Below, in pieces: positions 9,691-20,062 of a DNA stretch of 64,000 nucleotides. The translations under genes and the position numbers were made by a program. Every line of letters starts with the position of its first letter. The first letter of the stretch is position 1. Source of the DNA: Chitinophaga sp. 180180018-3 (GTDB lineage: Bacteria; Bacteroidota; Bacteroidia; Chitinophagales; Chitinophagaceae); contig NZ_CP140772.1 of the NCBI RefSeq assembly GCF_037893185.1, forward strand, positions 6,510,001 to 6,574,000. The letters run 5' to 3'. The notes below the pieces were generated by a model. It was not told the DNA's origin. It made no database searches and was given only the letters and a program-made list of their open reading frames with translations.

Positions 9691-12600
9691 ATGCAACAAA
9701 AGGCTATTTGTAATTCCGGTACCCTTAAATATTGGAAACTACTAAGGGTGCCCGCCAAAATCCTGTTAGTTATGAAACTAACCTCTATCATTCTACTTGT
9801 TATGGCGGTTCAGGTAAGTGCGAAAAGCAACGCCCAAACCGTGACTTATGCTGCGAAATCTGTCAGCCTGAATAAAGTACTGAATGTCATCAAGGCGCAG
9901 ACAGGTTATGTTTTCTTTTATGACAAAGAAGACGTTAAAAACGGGCATTCACTATCGGTGGATTTCCGGAACACCTCCCTAAAAACCGCTATGGAAACGA
10001 TATTACGTGATCAGGGGTTGAGCTTTGACATCCAGGGCAACACCATTTTCATCACGAAGAACGATAAGCCGGAAGCAGCAAAAGCAGCAGATGTACCTCC
10101 TCCTGTCAGTATTAGTGGTAAGGTAACTGACGAGAGTGGTGCGGCTATTCCGGGGGCTTCGGTAGTGATCAAAGGTACCCAGAAAGGCGCCATCACTGGT
10201 CCGGATGGTAACTTTCAGCTGAATAATGTGGATGAAAATGCCACCCTGATGATTACCAGCCTCGGTTACGAAACCGTTGAAATAAAAGTTTCCGGTCAGG
10301 CCCGGATCAATGTTAAGCTGAAAGCAGACGTTAGCTCGCTGAAGCAACTGGTAGTAGTAGGTTATGGTACACAGAAAAAAGCGAACCTGACAGGAGCTGT
10401 ATCCAGCATTGGTTCGAAGGAACTGACCAACAGGCCCGCTACCAGCCTGGGTAATGCCCTGCAGGGTACCATGCCTGGTGTAACCGTTACCGCGGCCGTG
10501 AGCGGCCAGCCTGGTTCTGATGCCGCCAAAATCCGCATCCGGGGTATTGGTACGCTCAACAACGCTGATCCGGTTATAGTAATAGACGGCGTGATTACTA
10601 CGGTCGACAACCTGAATAATATCAACCCGGACGATGTGGCCTCCATGTCTGTCCTGAAAGATGCAGCGTCTGCTTCTATCTATGGATCCCGCGCTGCTAA
10701 TGGCGTCATCCTGGTAACTACTAAACAAGGGAAAAAGGGCGGTGTACAGGTAACTTATAATGCGTATGTAGGTAAACAAAAAGCTACCGGATTACCTGAG
10801 TTCCTCCCTTCCTGGCAGGCAGCCTCCCTGTACAACCAGGCCAGGATTAACGAAGGAAAGACTGCCCGCTATACTGATGCTGAAATACAAAAATTCAAGG
10901 ATGGATCAGATCCATTCAACTACCCAAACACCGACTGGCTGGGTTTATTCTATAAAGGAAGCGGCATACAGCAAAACCATTACCTCGGATTATCCGGAGG
11001 TAATGAAAAAACACAGTATAACCTCTCACTGGGATTATTCGATGAAAATGGCCTGGTAAAGAAAACCAATGCCAAACGTTATACTGCCCGTTTGAACCTT
11101 ACTACCGAAGTAAGAAGCAATATCCACGTGAATGCCAACATCGGGTTTACATCAACCGGTAAGAGAGAGCCCAGCAATCCTTATACCGGCGATTTTGACC
11201 AGCTGGTACGCCAGATAAACCGCATCTCTCCAACGGTACCTTATAAATATGCCAATGGTTACTATGGCGCAACAGGCGACGGGAACCCAATGGCATGGCT
11301 GGAAGGAGCAAGTCTTAATCAATATGCATATTACGATCTCGTTGGTAACGTAGGCATCGACTGGGAAATCATCAAAGATCTTCATATCAAACCTTCGCTT
11401 GCCTATATCATGAAGATCAATCATAACAAGAAATTCAGGGCCGATCAGCAATATTATGCAGCCGACGGAACCCCGTCTTTCTACCAGGGGCCCTCTTCCA
11501 TTACTGATGAGAACATATTCGCCAATACGCTGACACCTCAGTTGCTGCTGGATTATACCAAATCTTTCAACAGGCATAACTTTAAAATCCTGGGAGGATA
11601 TTCACAGGAACAAACCAAAGGAACTTTCGACAATGGCTACCGTAAAGGGTTCCTTAACAACCTGCTGACTGATGTAAACCTGGGTTATACAGATGGACAA
11701 ACTACCAGCGGTTACACCTATGAAATGGCCCTGCAGTCTGTCTTTGGACGTATTAACTATGATTATGATGGTAAATACCTGTTCGAAGCCAATCTCAGGT
11801 ACGATGGCGCCAGCCGGTTCGCGGCAGGAAACAGATGGGGGGCATTCCCATCCTTCTCCGCAGGTTGGAATATCGACAGGGAGAATTTCTTTGCTGATGC
11901 GAAACAATACGTTTCCAATCTGAAATTACGTGCATCATGGGGGCAATTGGGGAATCAGTATGTTAAAACATACGATGCTACTAAATTCCCAACATTCCCG
12001 TATTATCCCACCATTCCAAACATAACTCCCGGACAGAACTATGTATTTGGCGGCACCAGTCCGATAATTGCTTCCGGATTAGCTCCTGTAAATGGCGCTA
12101 ACGCAAAATTGCAATGGGAAAGTACTACAGAAACAGGCGTAGGTATCGATGCAGGCTTCCTGAATGGAAAACTTAACCTGACCGCTGATTATTTCTATAA
12201 AAAAACCTCTGGCATCTTGATCACTGTTCCTGCTTCTGCCACCTATGGCTTAAATGCACCTGTGCAAAATGCGGGGGCTTCAGTGAACAAAGGATGGGAG
12301 TTTGCGCTCGGGTATAGTGATACCAAAGGTGATTTTTCTTACAGCGCCAACTTCAATACAGCCATCATCACCTCAAAAGTAACAGATCTGCACGGAACCG
12401 GTCCTATCATTACCGGATATACAGTTCTGCAGGAAGGATATCCGATTAATTCCCTGTACGGCTATGTCGCAGATGGTATTTTCAAAACAAAAGACGAGAT
12501 TGCCAAAGCGCCCTACCAGGGATCTAACATCGCTCCTGGTGATCTGAAATACAAGGATATCGACGGTAATGATACCATTACTGCTGCCGACAAACAATAC

Positions 12601-13101
12601 CTGGGTAGCTACTTCCCTAAAGTTACCTTCGGTCTCAACCTCAGCGCCAGCTGGAAGAACTTCGACTTAAGTGCTTTCTTCCAGGGAGCTACCGGTGTAA
12701 AAACATATATCGATGCCGGTAAATTAGGCGCCGTAGGAGGTTCTGTAGGTAAGCCTACTTCCGCACTACTGAACACCTGGACACCTGAAAATCCAAATGC
12801 TGCTTTACCGCGCATCTGGTATAGCAATAACCAACACGATCCTTCCGGCACCCCTTCTTCCTTCTGGGTGAAAGATGGTTCTTATCTGCGCCTGAAAAAT
12901 CTGCAGGTTGGATACTCATTACCGGAAAAACTGATCAGCAGAATCGGTCTGAAAAAAGTGCGCTTCTATTATAGTGGTCAGAATATTCTCACATTCGATC
13001 ACCTCTACAAATGGATTGATCCGGAAGCGTCTATTAGCAGCAGTATTTACTACTACCCTCAGGTTAAGGTTAACACGCTGGGTGTGAATGTTACTTTTTA
13101 A
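9691..13101 (+). CDS. SusC/RagA TonB-dependent outer membrane transporter with STN domain
   Basis: This 1136-residue protein has, in order: a signal-anchor region (residues about 25-48), an STN (secretin/TonB N-terminal) domain at about 50-120, a CarboxypepD_reg-like domain (SISGKVTDESGAAIPGASV, about 135-215), a plug (VVVGYGTQKKANLTGAVSS), and a 22-strand barrel ending in aromatic VNVTF. The STN domain is the signalling part that contacts FecR, which agrees with the ECF/FecR pair just upstream. It imports oligosaccharides across the outer membrane together with the SusD protein 18 bp downstream. The GH43 enzyme after them suggests a xylan/arabinan-type substrate. Confidence 0.95.
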   Translation: MQQKAICNSGTLKYWKLLRVPAKILLVMKLTSIILLVMAVQVSAKSNAQTVTYAAKSVSLNKVLNVIKAQTGYVFFYDKEDVKNGHSLSVDFRNTSLKTAMETILRDQGLSFDIQGNTIFITKNDKPEAAKAADVPPPVSISGKVTDESGAAIPGASVVIKGTQKGAITGPDGNFQLNNVDENATLMITSLGYETVEIKVSGQARINVKLKADVSSLKQLVVVGYGTQKKANLTGAVSSIGSKELTNRPATSLGNALQGTMPGVTVTAAVSGQPGSDAAKIRIRGIGTLNNADPVIVIDGVITTVDNLNNINPDDVASMSVLKDAASASIYGSRAANGVILVTTKQGKKGGVQVTYNAYVGKQKATGLPEFLPSWQAASLYNQARINEGKTARYTDAEIQKFKDGSDPFNYPNTDWLGLFYKGSGIQQNHYLGLSGGNEKTQYNLSLGLFDENGLVKKTNAKRYTARLNLTTEVRSNIHVNANIGFTSTGKREPSNPYTGDFDQLVRQINRISPTVPYKYANGYYGATGDGNPMAWLEGASLNQYAYYDLVGNVGIDWEIIKDLHIKPSLAYIMKINHNKKFRADQQYYAADGTPSFYQGPSSITDENIFANTLTPQLLLDYTKSFNRHNFKILGGYSQEQTKGTFDNGYRKGFLNNLLTDVNLGYTDGQTTSGYTYEMALQSVFGRINYDYDGKYLFEANLRYDGASRFAAGNRWGAFPSFSAGWNIDRENFFADAKQYVSNLKLRASWGQLGNQYVKTYDATKFPTFPYYPTIPNITPGQNYVFGGTSPIIASGLAPVNGANAKLQWESTTETGVGIDAGFLNGKLNLTADYFYKKTSGILITVPASATYGLNAPVQNAGASVNKGWEFALGYSDTKGDFSYSANFNTAIITSKVTDLHGTGPIITGYTVLQEGYPINSLYGYVADGIFKTKDEIAKAPYQGSNIAPGDLKYKDIDGNDTITAADKQYLGSYFPKVTFGLNLSASWKNFDLSAFFQGATGVKTYIDAGKLGAVGGSVGKPTSALLNTWTPENPNAALPRIWYSNNQHDPSGTPSSFWVKDGSYLRLKNLQVGYSLPEKLISRIGLKKVRFYYSGQNILTFDHLYKWIDPEASISSSIYYYPQVKVNTLGVNVTF

Positions 13102-13119
13102 ACGATAAGCTATTACATC

Positions 13120-14697
13120 ATGGAAAAGAAAATATTATATACACTACTCGTCGCTTCCCTTCTGGGAACCGCCTGTCAGAAAGATTTCCTGGATAAAACA
13201 CCTACAGACACTTACAGTAACGGCTCGCTCTGGTCGTCACAAAGCGATGCCAGTGCAGCATTGAATGGTGTTTATGCGGGATGGGAGAATGACTATAACA
13301 TCCTGTATATGGATGCCGTGAGCGATAACAGTTACAGCCAGTGGTACTGGGATAACCTCCAGCACCTCGGTAATGGTAGCGCTTCACCCGCAGACCCCAA
13401 CGTTCTTAACAGATGGGATTATAAAACCGTTCAGAAATGTAACTGGTTCCTGGAAAACATCGATAAGGTACCAATGGATGATCAGCTGAAAAAACGTTAC
13501 AAAGGTGAGGCCCGCTTCCTGAGAGCATATCAGTATTTCATTATGTCGCAGTTATATGGCGATGTACCGCTGGTTACCAAATCCCTTACTACTGCTGAAG
13601 CACAGGTGCTTAGCCGGAATCCGGCGGCGGATGTACGGAAGTTCGTTGTCGACGAACTGACTGCCATCCAGGCCGATCTGCCGGTAAAATACAGCGGTAA
13701 CGATGTTGGCCGTATCACCAAAGGTGCGGCACTTGCCTTAAAAGCCAGGATAGAATTGTATGATAAGAAATATGCCGATTGTATTGCAGATTGTAAAACA
13801 ATTATGTCACTGGGTTACCAGCTCTTCGCCAATTATACAGACCTGTTCCGCATCACCAATAAAAACAACAGTGAAGTAATCCTGGATGTACAATACAAAG
13901 CCAACGATGTACCTAACGGAGATATCGGTATCATGCCTTCATCCGGCTATGGTGGCTGGGCTTCACTCAGCCCTACCCAGTCGCTCGTGGATGCCTACGA
14001 GATGACCAACGGTAAAACCATCGATGATCCGGCATCAGGATACAATCCGGATGATCCTTACAAAAACAGGGATCCCCGCCTGACGGCTACGGTCGTTTAT
14101 CCCGGCCAGATGTATGGAGGCAGATATTATAACTCCATTGATGGTAAAAGCCCGGATTATTACAACAATAATAACAACTCTCCTACCGGTTATATTGAGA
14201 AGAAATTCACAGCATTTCTTTCCGATTATCCGGATATGTGGAATACAGGTTTGAACATGATCGTTATCCGCTACGCGGAAGTGCTGCTTTCTTATGCAGA
14301 AGCCCAGGTTGAAACCGGAATAATAGATAACACCGTATACGATGCGCTGGATGCGATCCGGCAGCGTGCCGGTATGCCTGCGGTAGACAGAACCGTTTAC
14401 AACTCACAGGATAAACTCCGCACCCTGATCCGTCGCGAACGCCGTGTAGAACTGGCACTGGAAGGACTCCGCTGGTTCGACGTACAACGCTGGCAGATCG
14501 GCCCTGCAGTAAGAGCAGGCGTGGTATACGGTACCCGCCTCGGTACTGTTGATGCTGCTACCGGAAAACTGACACTTACCGGCGACCATGTGAAAGTGGA
14601 AACCAGAACATTCAACGCCGGCAGAGATTATCTGTGGCCTGTTCCTCAGAAGGAAAGAGACCTCGATAAGAGCCTGTCGCAGAATCCAGGATACTAG
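13120..14697 (+). CDS. SusD/RagB family glycan-binding lipoprotein
   Basis: This 525-residue protein has a lipoprotein signal (LLVASLLGTAC, lipobox Cys at about 19), then the SusD N-terminal FLDKTPTDTYSNGSLW. Helical TPR-like segments follow (KRYKGEARFLRAYQYFIMSQLYGDVPLV) and the C-terminal RRERRVELALEGLRWFDVQRW and NPGY ending typical of the family. It sits on the cell surface as the lid of the SusC barrel. It begins 18 bp after susC and is followed by a strong hairpin terminator at 14721-14762, so the downstream GH43 gene may be expressed by readthrough or from its own promoter. Confidence 0.95.
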   Translation: MEKKILYTLLVASLLGTACQKDFLDKTPTDTYSNGSLWSSQSDASAALNGVYAGWENDYNILYMDAVSDNSYSQWYWDNLQHLGNGSASPADPNVLNRWDYKTVQKCNWFLENIDKVPMDDQLKKRYKGEARFLRAYQYFIMSQLYGDVPLVTKSLTTAEAQVLSRNPAADVRKFVVDELTAIQADLPVKYSGNDVGRITKGAALALKARIELYDKKYADCIADCKTIMSLGYQLFANYTDLFRITNKNNSEVILDVQYKANDVPNGDIGIMPSSGYGGWASLSPTQSLVDAYEMTNGKTIDDPASGYNPDDPYKNRDPRLTATVVYPGQMYGGRYYNSIDGKSPDYYNNNNNSPTGYIEKKFTAFLSDYPDMWNTGLNMIVIRYAEVLLSYAEAQVETGIIDNTVYDALDAIRQRAGMPAVDRTVYNSQDKLRTLIRRERRVELALEGLRWFDVQRWQIGPAVRAGVVYGTRLGTVDAATGKLTLTGDHVKVETRTFNAGRDYLWPVPQKERDLDKSLSQNPGY

Positions 14698-14720
14698 AAA
14701 CTGGCAGCTAACTGCCGGTA

Positions 14721-14762
14721 TAAGTCCCGCGAGTTTTTTAACTTCAGCGGGACTTATTTTTT
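14721..14762 (+). terminator. Rho-independent terminator after susD
   Basis: A 10-bp perfect stem, TAAGTCCCGC at 14721-14730 with GCGGGACTTA at 14747-14756, is followed by a run of six T (14757-14762). It ends the sigma/fecR/susC/susD transcript on the plus strand. Confidence 0.85.
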
Positions 14763-14823
14763 CAGCATATATTAAGTGAACAATTTCTGTTTATACATCT
14801 TCATGATCAATCACAGCTATCGG

Positions 14824-16389
14824 ATGAATTATACCACTATAAAGCAATCTTTCCTATTACCAGTTTTACTGTTAGCCAGTATGACTGTTGCAGGTCAGAC
14901 AAACAAGCACCCCCCTAAAAGCCGGACTCCGGATAATGGCAACGGCTATTTTACCAATCCGCTGATGTGGGGCGACTGGCCGGATCCTGATGTTATCAGG
15001 GTAGATGATAAGTTCTATTTCATTTCAACCAGTATGCATTATGTACCCGGTTGTCCGATTGCGGTTTCAAAGGACCTGGTAAACTGGGAAATGGCGGGCT
15101 ATGCTGTGCCGGAGTATAAGGAGGATCCCCGATATGATATGAAGGGGGGAGACATGTATCTCAATGGTTCCTGGGCTGCAACGATCCGTTACCACGACAG
15201 CACCTTTTATGTGGGTTTCTGCACTCCTGACATGGAAGGACGGAAAGGACATTTTTCGATGTGTACGGCCAAAACCATAGCAGGCCCGTGGACGCGGACC
15301 ATCTTTAAAGAATATCTCTATGATCCCGGTTTGTTCTTCGATGACGATGGTGAAATTTACGTTGTACACGGGCAACAGCGGTTGTTCATTACGGCGCTGA
15401 ACAGCGATGCCCTGTCCGTAAAAATTCCGCAGAAGGAGATTTATGAGAATAAGTCGTTCCCATATCTGGAGGGCTCGCACATGTATAAGATCAACAATAA
15501 ATACTATATCCTGGGATCAACCGGCGGCACCCGGGGCAGGGAGGTCTGCCTGCGGTCCGATAGCGTTTACGGTCCGTACGAAGCCAGGGTAGTGATCAAC
15601 GACGATCATACCTATCCTGGCAACGGCCTGCATCAGGGAGGTATGGTGCAATTAAAGGATGGCTCCTGGTGGTTCATCATCATGCAGGATCGTGGTCCGA
15701 TAGGACGCGTGCCCAATCTGGAACCGGTTACCTGGGTAGATGGATGGCCGATGATAGGAGAAAACGGGAAAGGTGTAATCACGTTTAAAAAGCCGGTGGC
15801 AGGCGATATGCCTATTACCGTACCTGCCAGCTCAGATGAATTCAACAGTCCTGTGCTGGGCTTGCAATGGCAATGGAACCATAATCCTGATAACAACAGG
15901 TGGTCGCTTACAGAACGGCCTGGTTATCTCCGGCTGAAAGCCGGTTATGCAGATAAACTGCGCAATGCGCGCAATACGCTCACACAGCGCGTAGAAGGGC
16001 CTTATTCGGAAGGTGTCGCTGAAATAGATATAAGCGGAATGAAAGATGGAGATGTAGCGGGATTGGGAGTATTCCAGTTTCCATATGCCTACCTGGCCAT
16101 TCAGCAAACAGGGAATGCCCGGAAAATTATCATGGTGAACAATGATAGCACCATCACTGCTACCCCTTTTAAAGGTAGTAAGATCTGGTTCAAAGCCTGT
16201 GTAAAGGAAGAAGGATTTATCGCCACATTTGCATACAGCACCGATGGCAAGATCTTTCATCCCCTGGGCAATCAGCTGAAAATGGCACTGGGACTGGATT
16301 GGACGGCCAACCGGTTTGCGTTGTTCCATTTCAATACACATACAGGCCGTGATGGTGGTTATGCAGACATCAACTGGTTCAGACGATAG
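14824..16389 (+). CDS. Glycoside hydrolase family 43 (beta-xylosidase/arabinofuranosidase type), secreted
   Basis: From the ATG at 14824 the protein has 521 residues and a signal peptide (SFLLPVLLLASMTVAG). A GTG at 14776 would add 16 residues before the signal peptide and is less likely. The five-bladed propeller domain shows the GH43 triad: Asp in GDWPDPDVI (base), Asp in DPGLFFDDDG, and Glu in YLEGSHMY (acid). A C-terminal beta-sandwich starts at about residue 330 (SSDEFNSPVLGLQWQWNHNP), as in two-domain GH43 xylosidases/arabinofuranosidases. It lies after the SusCD pair and probably trims side chains or oligomers of a hemicellulose in the periplasm or at the surface. Exact specificity cannot be read from sequence alone. 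Confidence 0.9.
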   Translation: MNYTTIKQSFLLPVLLLASMTVAGQTNKHPPKSRTPDNGNGYFTNPLMWGDWPDPDVIRVDDKFYFISTSMHYVPGCPIAVSKDLVNWEMAGYAVPEYKEDPRYDMKGGDMYLNGSWAATIRYHDSTFYVGFCTPDMEGRKGHFSMCTAKTIAGPWTRTIFKEYLYDPGLFFDDDGEIYVVHGQQRLFITALNSDALSVKIPQKEIYENKSFPYLEGSHMYKINNKYYILGSTGGTRGREVCLRSDSVYGPYEARVVINDDHTYPGNGLHQGGMVQLKDGSWWFIIMQDRGPIGRVPNLEPVTWVDGWPMIGENGKGVITFKKPVAGDMPITVPASSDEFNSPVLGLQWQWNHNPDNNRWSLTERPGYLRLKAGYADKLRNARNTLTQRVEGPYSEGVAEIDISGMKDGDVAGLGVFQFPYAYLAIQQTGNARKIIMVNNDSTITATPFKGSKIWFKACVKEEGFIATFAYSTDGKIFHPLGNQLKMALGLDWTANRFALFHFNTHTGRDGGYADINWFRR

Positions 16390-16398
16390 GTATCCCGG

Positions 16399-17190
16399 CT
16401 ATTCATTCCCCAGCAGAATCTTCAGCATATTCTTATAGTTATTGAGGAACTGCTGTGATACTTTGTAGTTCTCTGTTTCGGTATAACTGGTTTTCCGGAT
16501 GCCGCTTTCTGTCAGTTCATAGATGGTGGCATCCGGATAAGCCATTATTATCGGAGAATGTGTGGCGATAATGAATTGAGAATCTTTACCGATCAGCTCA
16601 TGCATCCGGGTGAGCATCGCCATCTGGCGGGCTGGTGAAAGCGCTGCTTCCGGCTCATCCAGTATATACAAACCGTTGCCGTTAAACCGGTTCATAAATA
16701 GCGCCCAGAACGATTCGCCGTGAGATTGCTCGTGCAATGATACTCCGCCATAACTGTCTATCACGCGTCGCCCCATACCTTCTGCATCCAGCTTTTCAAT
16801 ATTGGTAGCCACATTAAAAAAGCTCTCGCTTCTCAGGAAGTATCCGTCTTTCGGCTTCACCGGGCCACGGGCCACCGTCAGGTACTCATGCAATACCGAG
16901 TGAGACCCACGGGTGGTGAAACTGAAATTCTTCGATCCTCCTTCAGGATTAAATCCACAGGCAACCGCAATCGCTTCTATCAATGTCGACTTTCCCATCC
17001 CATTTTCTCCCGACAGGTAAGTTACCTTGGGATGAAATTTCAGCGAGCTGAAATTCCGGAGCGCTGGAACGCTAAACGGGTAAGCATGCGCCGATGGTAC
17101 CTTGTCTTTTTTCAGCGATATTTCTATCAACCCTTTCTTCTGGAGCATTGCCGATGGATGTTTAATGAAACGAATATCACAGCCGATCAT
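16399..17190 (-). CDS. AAA family ATPase (predicted ATPase, SMC/ABC-like fold)
   Basis: This 263-residue protein has Walker A GENGMGKST (residue about 60), a signature-like SHGES, and Walker B GLYILDEPEAALSP followed by the H-loop FIIATHSP. This is the layout of single-domain ATPases related to the COG3910 group and to ABC/Rad50 ATPases. There is no membrane segment and no nuclease domain. An alternative start at MLQKKG (17148) would remove 14 residues. It is convergent with the GH43 gene (9 bp between stops) and not obviously part of an operon. Its partner and role are unknown. Confidence 0.8.
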   Translation of the reverse strand: MIGCDIRFIKHPSAMLQKKGLIEISLKKDKVPSAHAYPFSVPALRNFSSLKFHPKVTYLSGENGMGKSTLIEAIAVACGFNPEGGSKNFSFTTRGSHSVLHEYLTVARGPVKPKDGYFLRSESFFNVATNIEKLDAEGMGRRVIDSYGGVSLHEQSHGESFWALFMNRFNGNGLYILDEPEAALSPARQMAMLTRMHELIGKDSQFIIATHSPIIMAYPDATIYELTESGIRKTSYTETENYKVSQQFLNNYKNMLKILLGNE

Positions 17191-17599
17191 CTGCTGTTAT
17201 ACGACAGTACAGCCGATAGGATCAGTAATATAAATATACTACAGGAAGAGTTATTTCCTGATGGCAACTGTCCTAACAGCAATACCAGCGCTGATGAACA
17301 CCAGTTAGATGGTCTGTCATATTACCATTACCGGCTGTACGCGGCCTCTCATTGCTCCCTGGCCAGTGAGCCTGACTGCAGCTTCTCCGGAAATCAGTTA
17401 GCTATCATCTCCCAATAGCTAACCTGATATCAGTTTCTTTCCAACAAATTTCATGGTTCACTACGCTTTGAATTTGCGCACTGCATTTTTTTTCCGGATA
17501 TTAGGAAAGAACGAGGCAGGAGCAACACTTAACAATTTATTGACTTTCATCCCTGGTTTGGTACGCCTATTTTTGTTGGTCACGATCAAAAGTACCCGT
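17191..17599. other. Intergenic region without a convincing gene
   Basis: About 400 bp lie between the start of the minus-strand ATPase and the ATG of the YncE-like gene. An open plus-strand frame runs through part of it, but it is mostly antisense to the ATPase and has no family features. The region should hold divergent promoters; no clear -33/-7 pair was identified. Confidence 0.4.
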
Positions 17600-20062
17600 A
17601 TGAACCGTTTCTTTTGTTTACTTACCTTTCTTTGCTGTACCATGCTGCTGTCGCTACACGCACAGCTAAAGCAGGTAAAACTGCCTAACGGCTGGATGCT
17701 GACGCCCATAGGCAGGCAACTGCAGCTGGGCGACCTGCCACTCAACCTGGCACTGACGGCCGACAAGAAATTACTTGCTGTCACCAATAATGGCCAGAGC
17801 GTGCAATCTATTCAACTGATTGATGCCGTGAATGACCGGCAGCTTGACAGTGTTATAGTTCCCAAAAGCTGGTATGGGCTTACTTTTTCCCGCAATGGAA
17901 AATTCCTTTATGCTTCCGGTGGCAACGACAACCGGATTCTTAAATATGCGGTAAATAACAACAAACTACAGCTGGCCGACAGTCTGCTGCTGGGCGAGAA
18001 ATGGCCGGTGAATATTTCTCCCGCCGGTATCGACCTCGACGAGGCCAATAAACTGTTGTATGTTGTCACTAAGGGAGACAAAGCCTTATATATCATTCAC
18101 CTCGATACCAAACAAACGGAAAAATTCCCCCTCGGATCAGAAGCTTATACCTGCAAACTGAGTCCTGATGGCAAAGAGCTGTATATTTCGTTGTGGGGAG
18201 CCGACAGGCTGCTGATCTGGAGTACCCTTGAAAAGAAAGAAATAACGCGGCTCGCAGTTGGCGATAATCCCAATGAACTGCTGCTTACCAAAGATGGCCA
18301 ATACCTGTTTGTAGCCAACGCTAACAACAATACGGTGGCACTGGTGAATACCCGGAAGAAAAATATCCTGGAGATCTTCAATACAGCCCTCTATCCGGAT
18401 GCGCCCAATGGCTCTACTCCCAACGGTATTGCACTGAGTGAAGATGAGAAAACACTTTATGTAGCAAATGCCGATAATAACTGCCTTGCTGTATTCGATG
18501 TGAGCAAAAAAGGAGAAAGTCGGGGTAAAGGATTCATTCCTACCGGATGGTATCCCACCAATGTAAAAGTATCCGGCAAGAAAATTTTTGTATCCAATGG
18601 CAAAGGGCTGACTTCCATGGCCAACCCACACGGTCCTAATCCGTTCGAAGGCCGTAATGCAGCTGCCCGCCATTCGGGTAATTCCGAGAAACCCAGAGAA
18701 GTACAATATATCGGCGGATTGTTCAAAGGCACCTTGTCAGTAATCCCTGTGCCAACACCAGCACAACAGGAAATGTACACCCGTCAGGTATATGCCAACA
18801 CGCCCTATACCAAGGAAAAAGAATTGATGGCTGCAGGTGAAAAAGGAAATCCAATTCCCATGAATGTGGGTGACAGCTCCCCTATTAAATATGTGTTCTA
18901 CATTATCAAGGAAAACCGTACCTACGACCAGATATTAGGCGATATGCCAAAAGGAAACGGCGACACCTCACTGGTACTCTTTGGTCATAAATATACCCCC
19001 AATCAGCATACACTGGCAGATCAGTTCGTATTGCTCGATAATTTCTATGTAGATGCCGAGGTAAGCGCTGATGGTCATAACTGGAGCATGGCAGCTTACG
19101 CCAACGACTATACGGAAAAGAACTGGCCCACCAGCTATGGCGGCAGAGGTGGTACCTATGATTTCGAAGGGCAGAAAAAAATTGCTTATCCCCGCGGTGG
19201 TTTCATCTGGGATCATTGTCTGCGTGCAGGCGTCAGCTATCGCAGCTACGGCGAATTTGCCGACGACAGTAAAGCCAACATCCCCGCACTGGAAGGTAAA
19301 TATTGCACTTCCTACAAAGGATTCGACGGACGGGTGAAAGATACCTCCAGGTTCTATCAGTGGCGCCGCGATTTTGATTCTCTTGTAGCAGCCAATGCAT
19401 TACCACGTTTCAACACGGTCCGCTTCGGGAACGATCATACCGAAGGCCTTCGTCTTGGCCGTCCGACGCCATTTGCACACGTAGCCGACAACGATTATGC
19501 GGTTGGATTATTTATAGAACATCTCAGCCATAGCCCTGTATGGAAATCATCTGTAGTGTTTATATTGGAAGATGATGCACAAAACGGTGCTGACCATGTA
19601 GACGCCCACCGTTCCATTGCTTTCGTAGTTGGACCATATGTAAAACGTCAACAAACTGTTAGCGCTATGTACTCAACTTCGGGCATGCTGCGCACCATGG
19701 AACTGATACTGGGTATCCCGCCCATGAGCCAGTACGATGCCGCCGCCACCCCAATGTGGCAATGCTTTACCGCTACGCCCGATTTCACGCCATACACTGT
19801 TATACGCCCGGATGTAGATATGGATCAACGGAATGTAAAAGAAACTGCCTTATCCAAACTGAGCGAAACATTTGATTTTACCAAAGAAGATGCTGCGCCG
19901 GATATGGCCTTCAATGAAATCATATGGAAAGCGGTGAAAGGAGAACACAGCGTAATGCCTGCTCCACGCAGGAGTGCATTTGTAACTGCAGGTGATGAAG
20001 ATGAAGAGAAGGAAAAAGATGGGGATAAGAAAGAACGGAAACGGAAAAGAATTACGAATTAG
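17600..20062 (+). CDS. YncE-like beta-propeller fused to a phosphoesterase (alkaline phosphatase superfamily), secreted
   Basis: The ATG at 17600 gives 820 residues with a signal peptide (FCLLTFLCCTMLLSLHAQ); upstream in-frame codons back to 17453 lack such a signal and are rejected. Residues about 30-400 form repeated YVTN/YncE blades (KLLAVTNNGQSVQSIQLID, YLFVANANNNTVALVNTR, TLYVANADNNCLAVFDV). From KYVFYIIKENRTYDQILGD (about residue 430) a phosphoesterase domain (PF04185-like) follows, with the metal-region DNFYVDAEVSADGHNW and later DDAQNGADHVDAHRS. The tail is very charged and the last residues plus stop are supplied by a palindromic repeat. Likely a periplasmic phospho- or sulfo-esterase; substrate unknown. 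Confidence 0.85.
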   Translation: MNRFFCLLTFLCCTMLLSLHAQLKQVKLPNGWMLTPIGRQLQLGDLPLNLALTADKKLLAVTNNGQSVQSIQLIDAVNDRQLDSVIVPKSWYGLTFSRNGKFLYASGGNDNRILKYAVNNNKLQLADSLLLGEKWPVNISPAGIDLDEANKLLYVVTKGDKALYIIHLDTKQTEKFPLGSEAYTCKLSPDGKELYISLWGADRLLIWSTLEKKEITRLAVGDNPNELLLTKDGQYLFVANANNNTVALVNTRKKNILEIFNTALYPDAPNGSTPNGIALSEDEKTLYVANADNNCLAVFDVSKKGESRGKGFIPTGWYPTNVKVSGKKIFVSNGKGLTSMANPHGPNPFEGRNAAARHSGNSEKPREVQYIGGLFKGTLSVIPVPTPAQQEMYTRQVYANTPYTKEKELMAAGEKGNPIPMNVGDSSPIKYVFYIIKENRTYDQILGDMPKGNGDTSLVLFGHKYTPNQHTLADQFVLLDNFYVDAEVSADGHNWSMAAYANDYTEKNWPTSYGGRGGTYDFEGQKKIAYPRGGFIWDHCLRAGVSYRSYGEFADDSKANIPALEGKYCTSYKGFDGRVKDTSRFYQWRRDFDSLVAANALPRFNTVRFGNDHTEGLRLGRPTPFAHVADNDYAVGLFIEHLSHSPVWKSSVVFILEDDAQNGADHVDAHRSIAFVVGPYVKRQQTVSAMYSTSGMLRTMELILGIPPMSQYDAAATPMWQCFTATPDFTPYTVIRPDVDMDQRNVKETALSKLSETFDFTKEDAAPDMAFNEIIWKAVKGEHSVMPAPRRSAFVTAGDEDEEKEKDGDKKERKRKRITN

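Noticed and set aside
16888..17418. Plus-strand open frame of 176 codons
   Set aside because: Mostly opposite the AAA ATPase, with an Asn/Ser-rich tail in the intergenic region and no recognisable motif.
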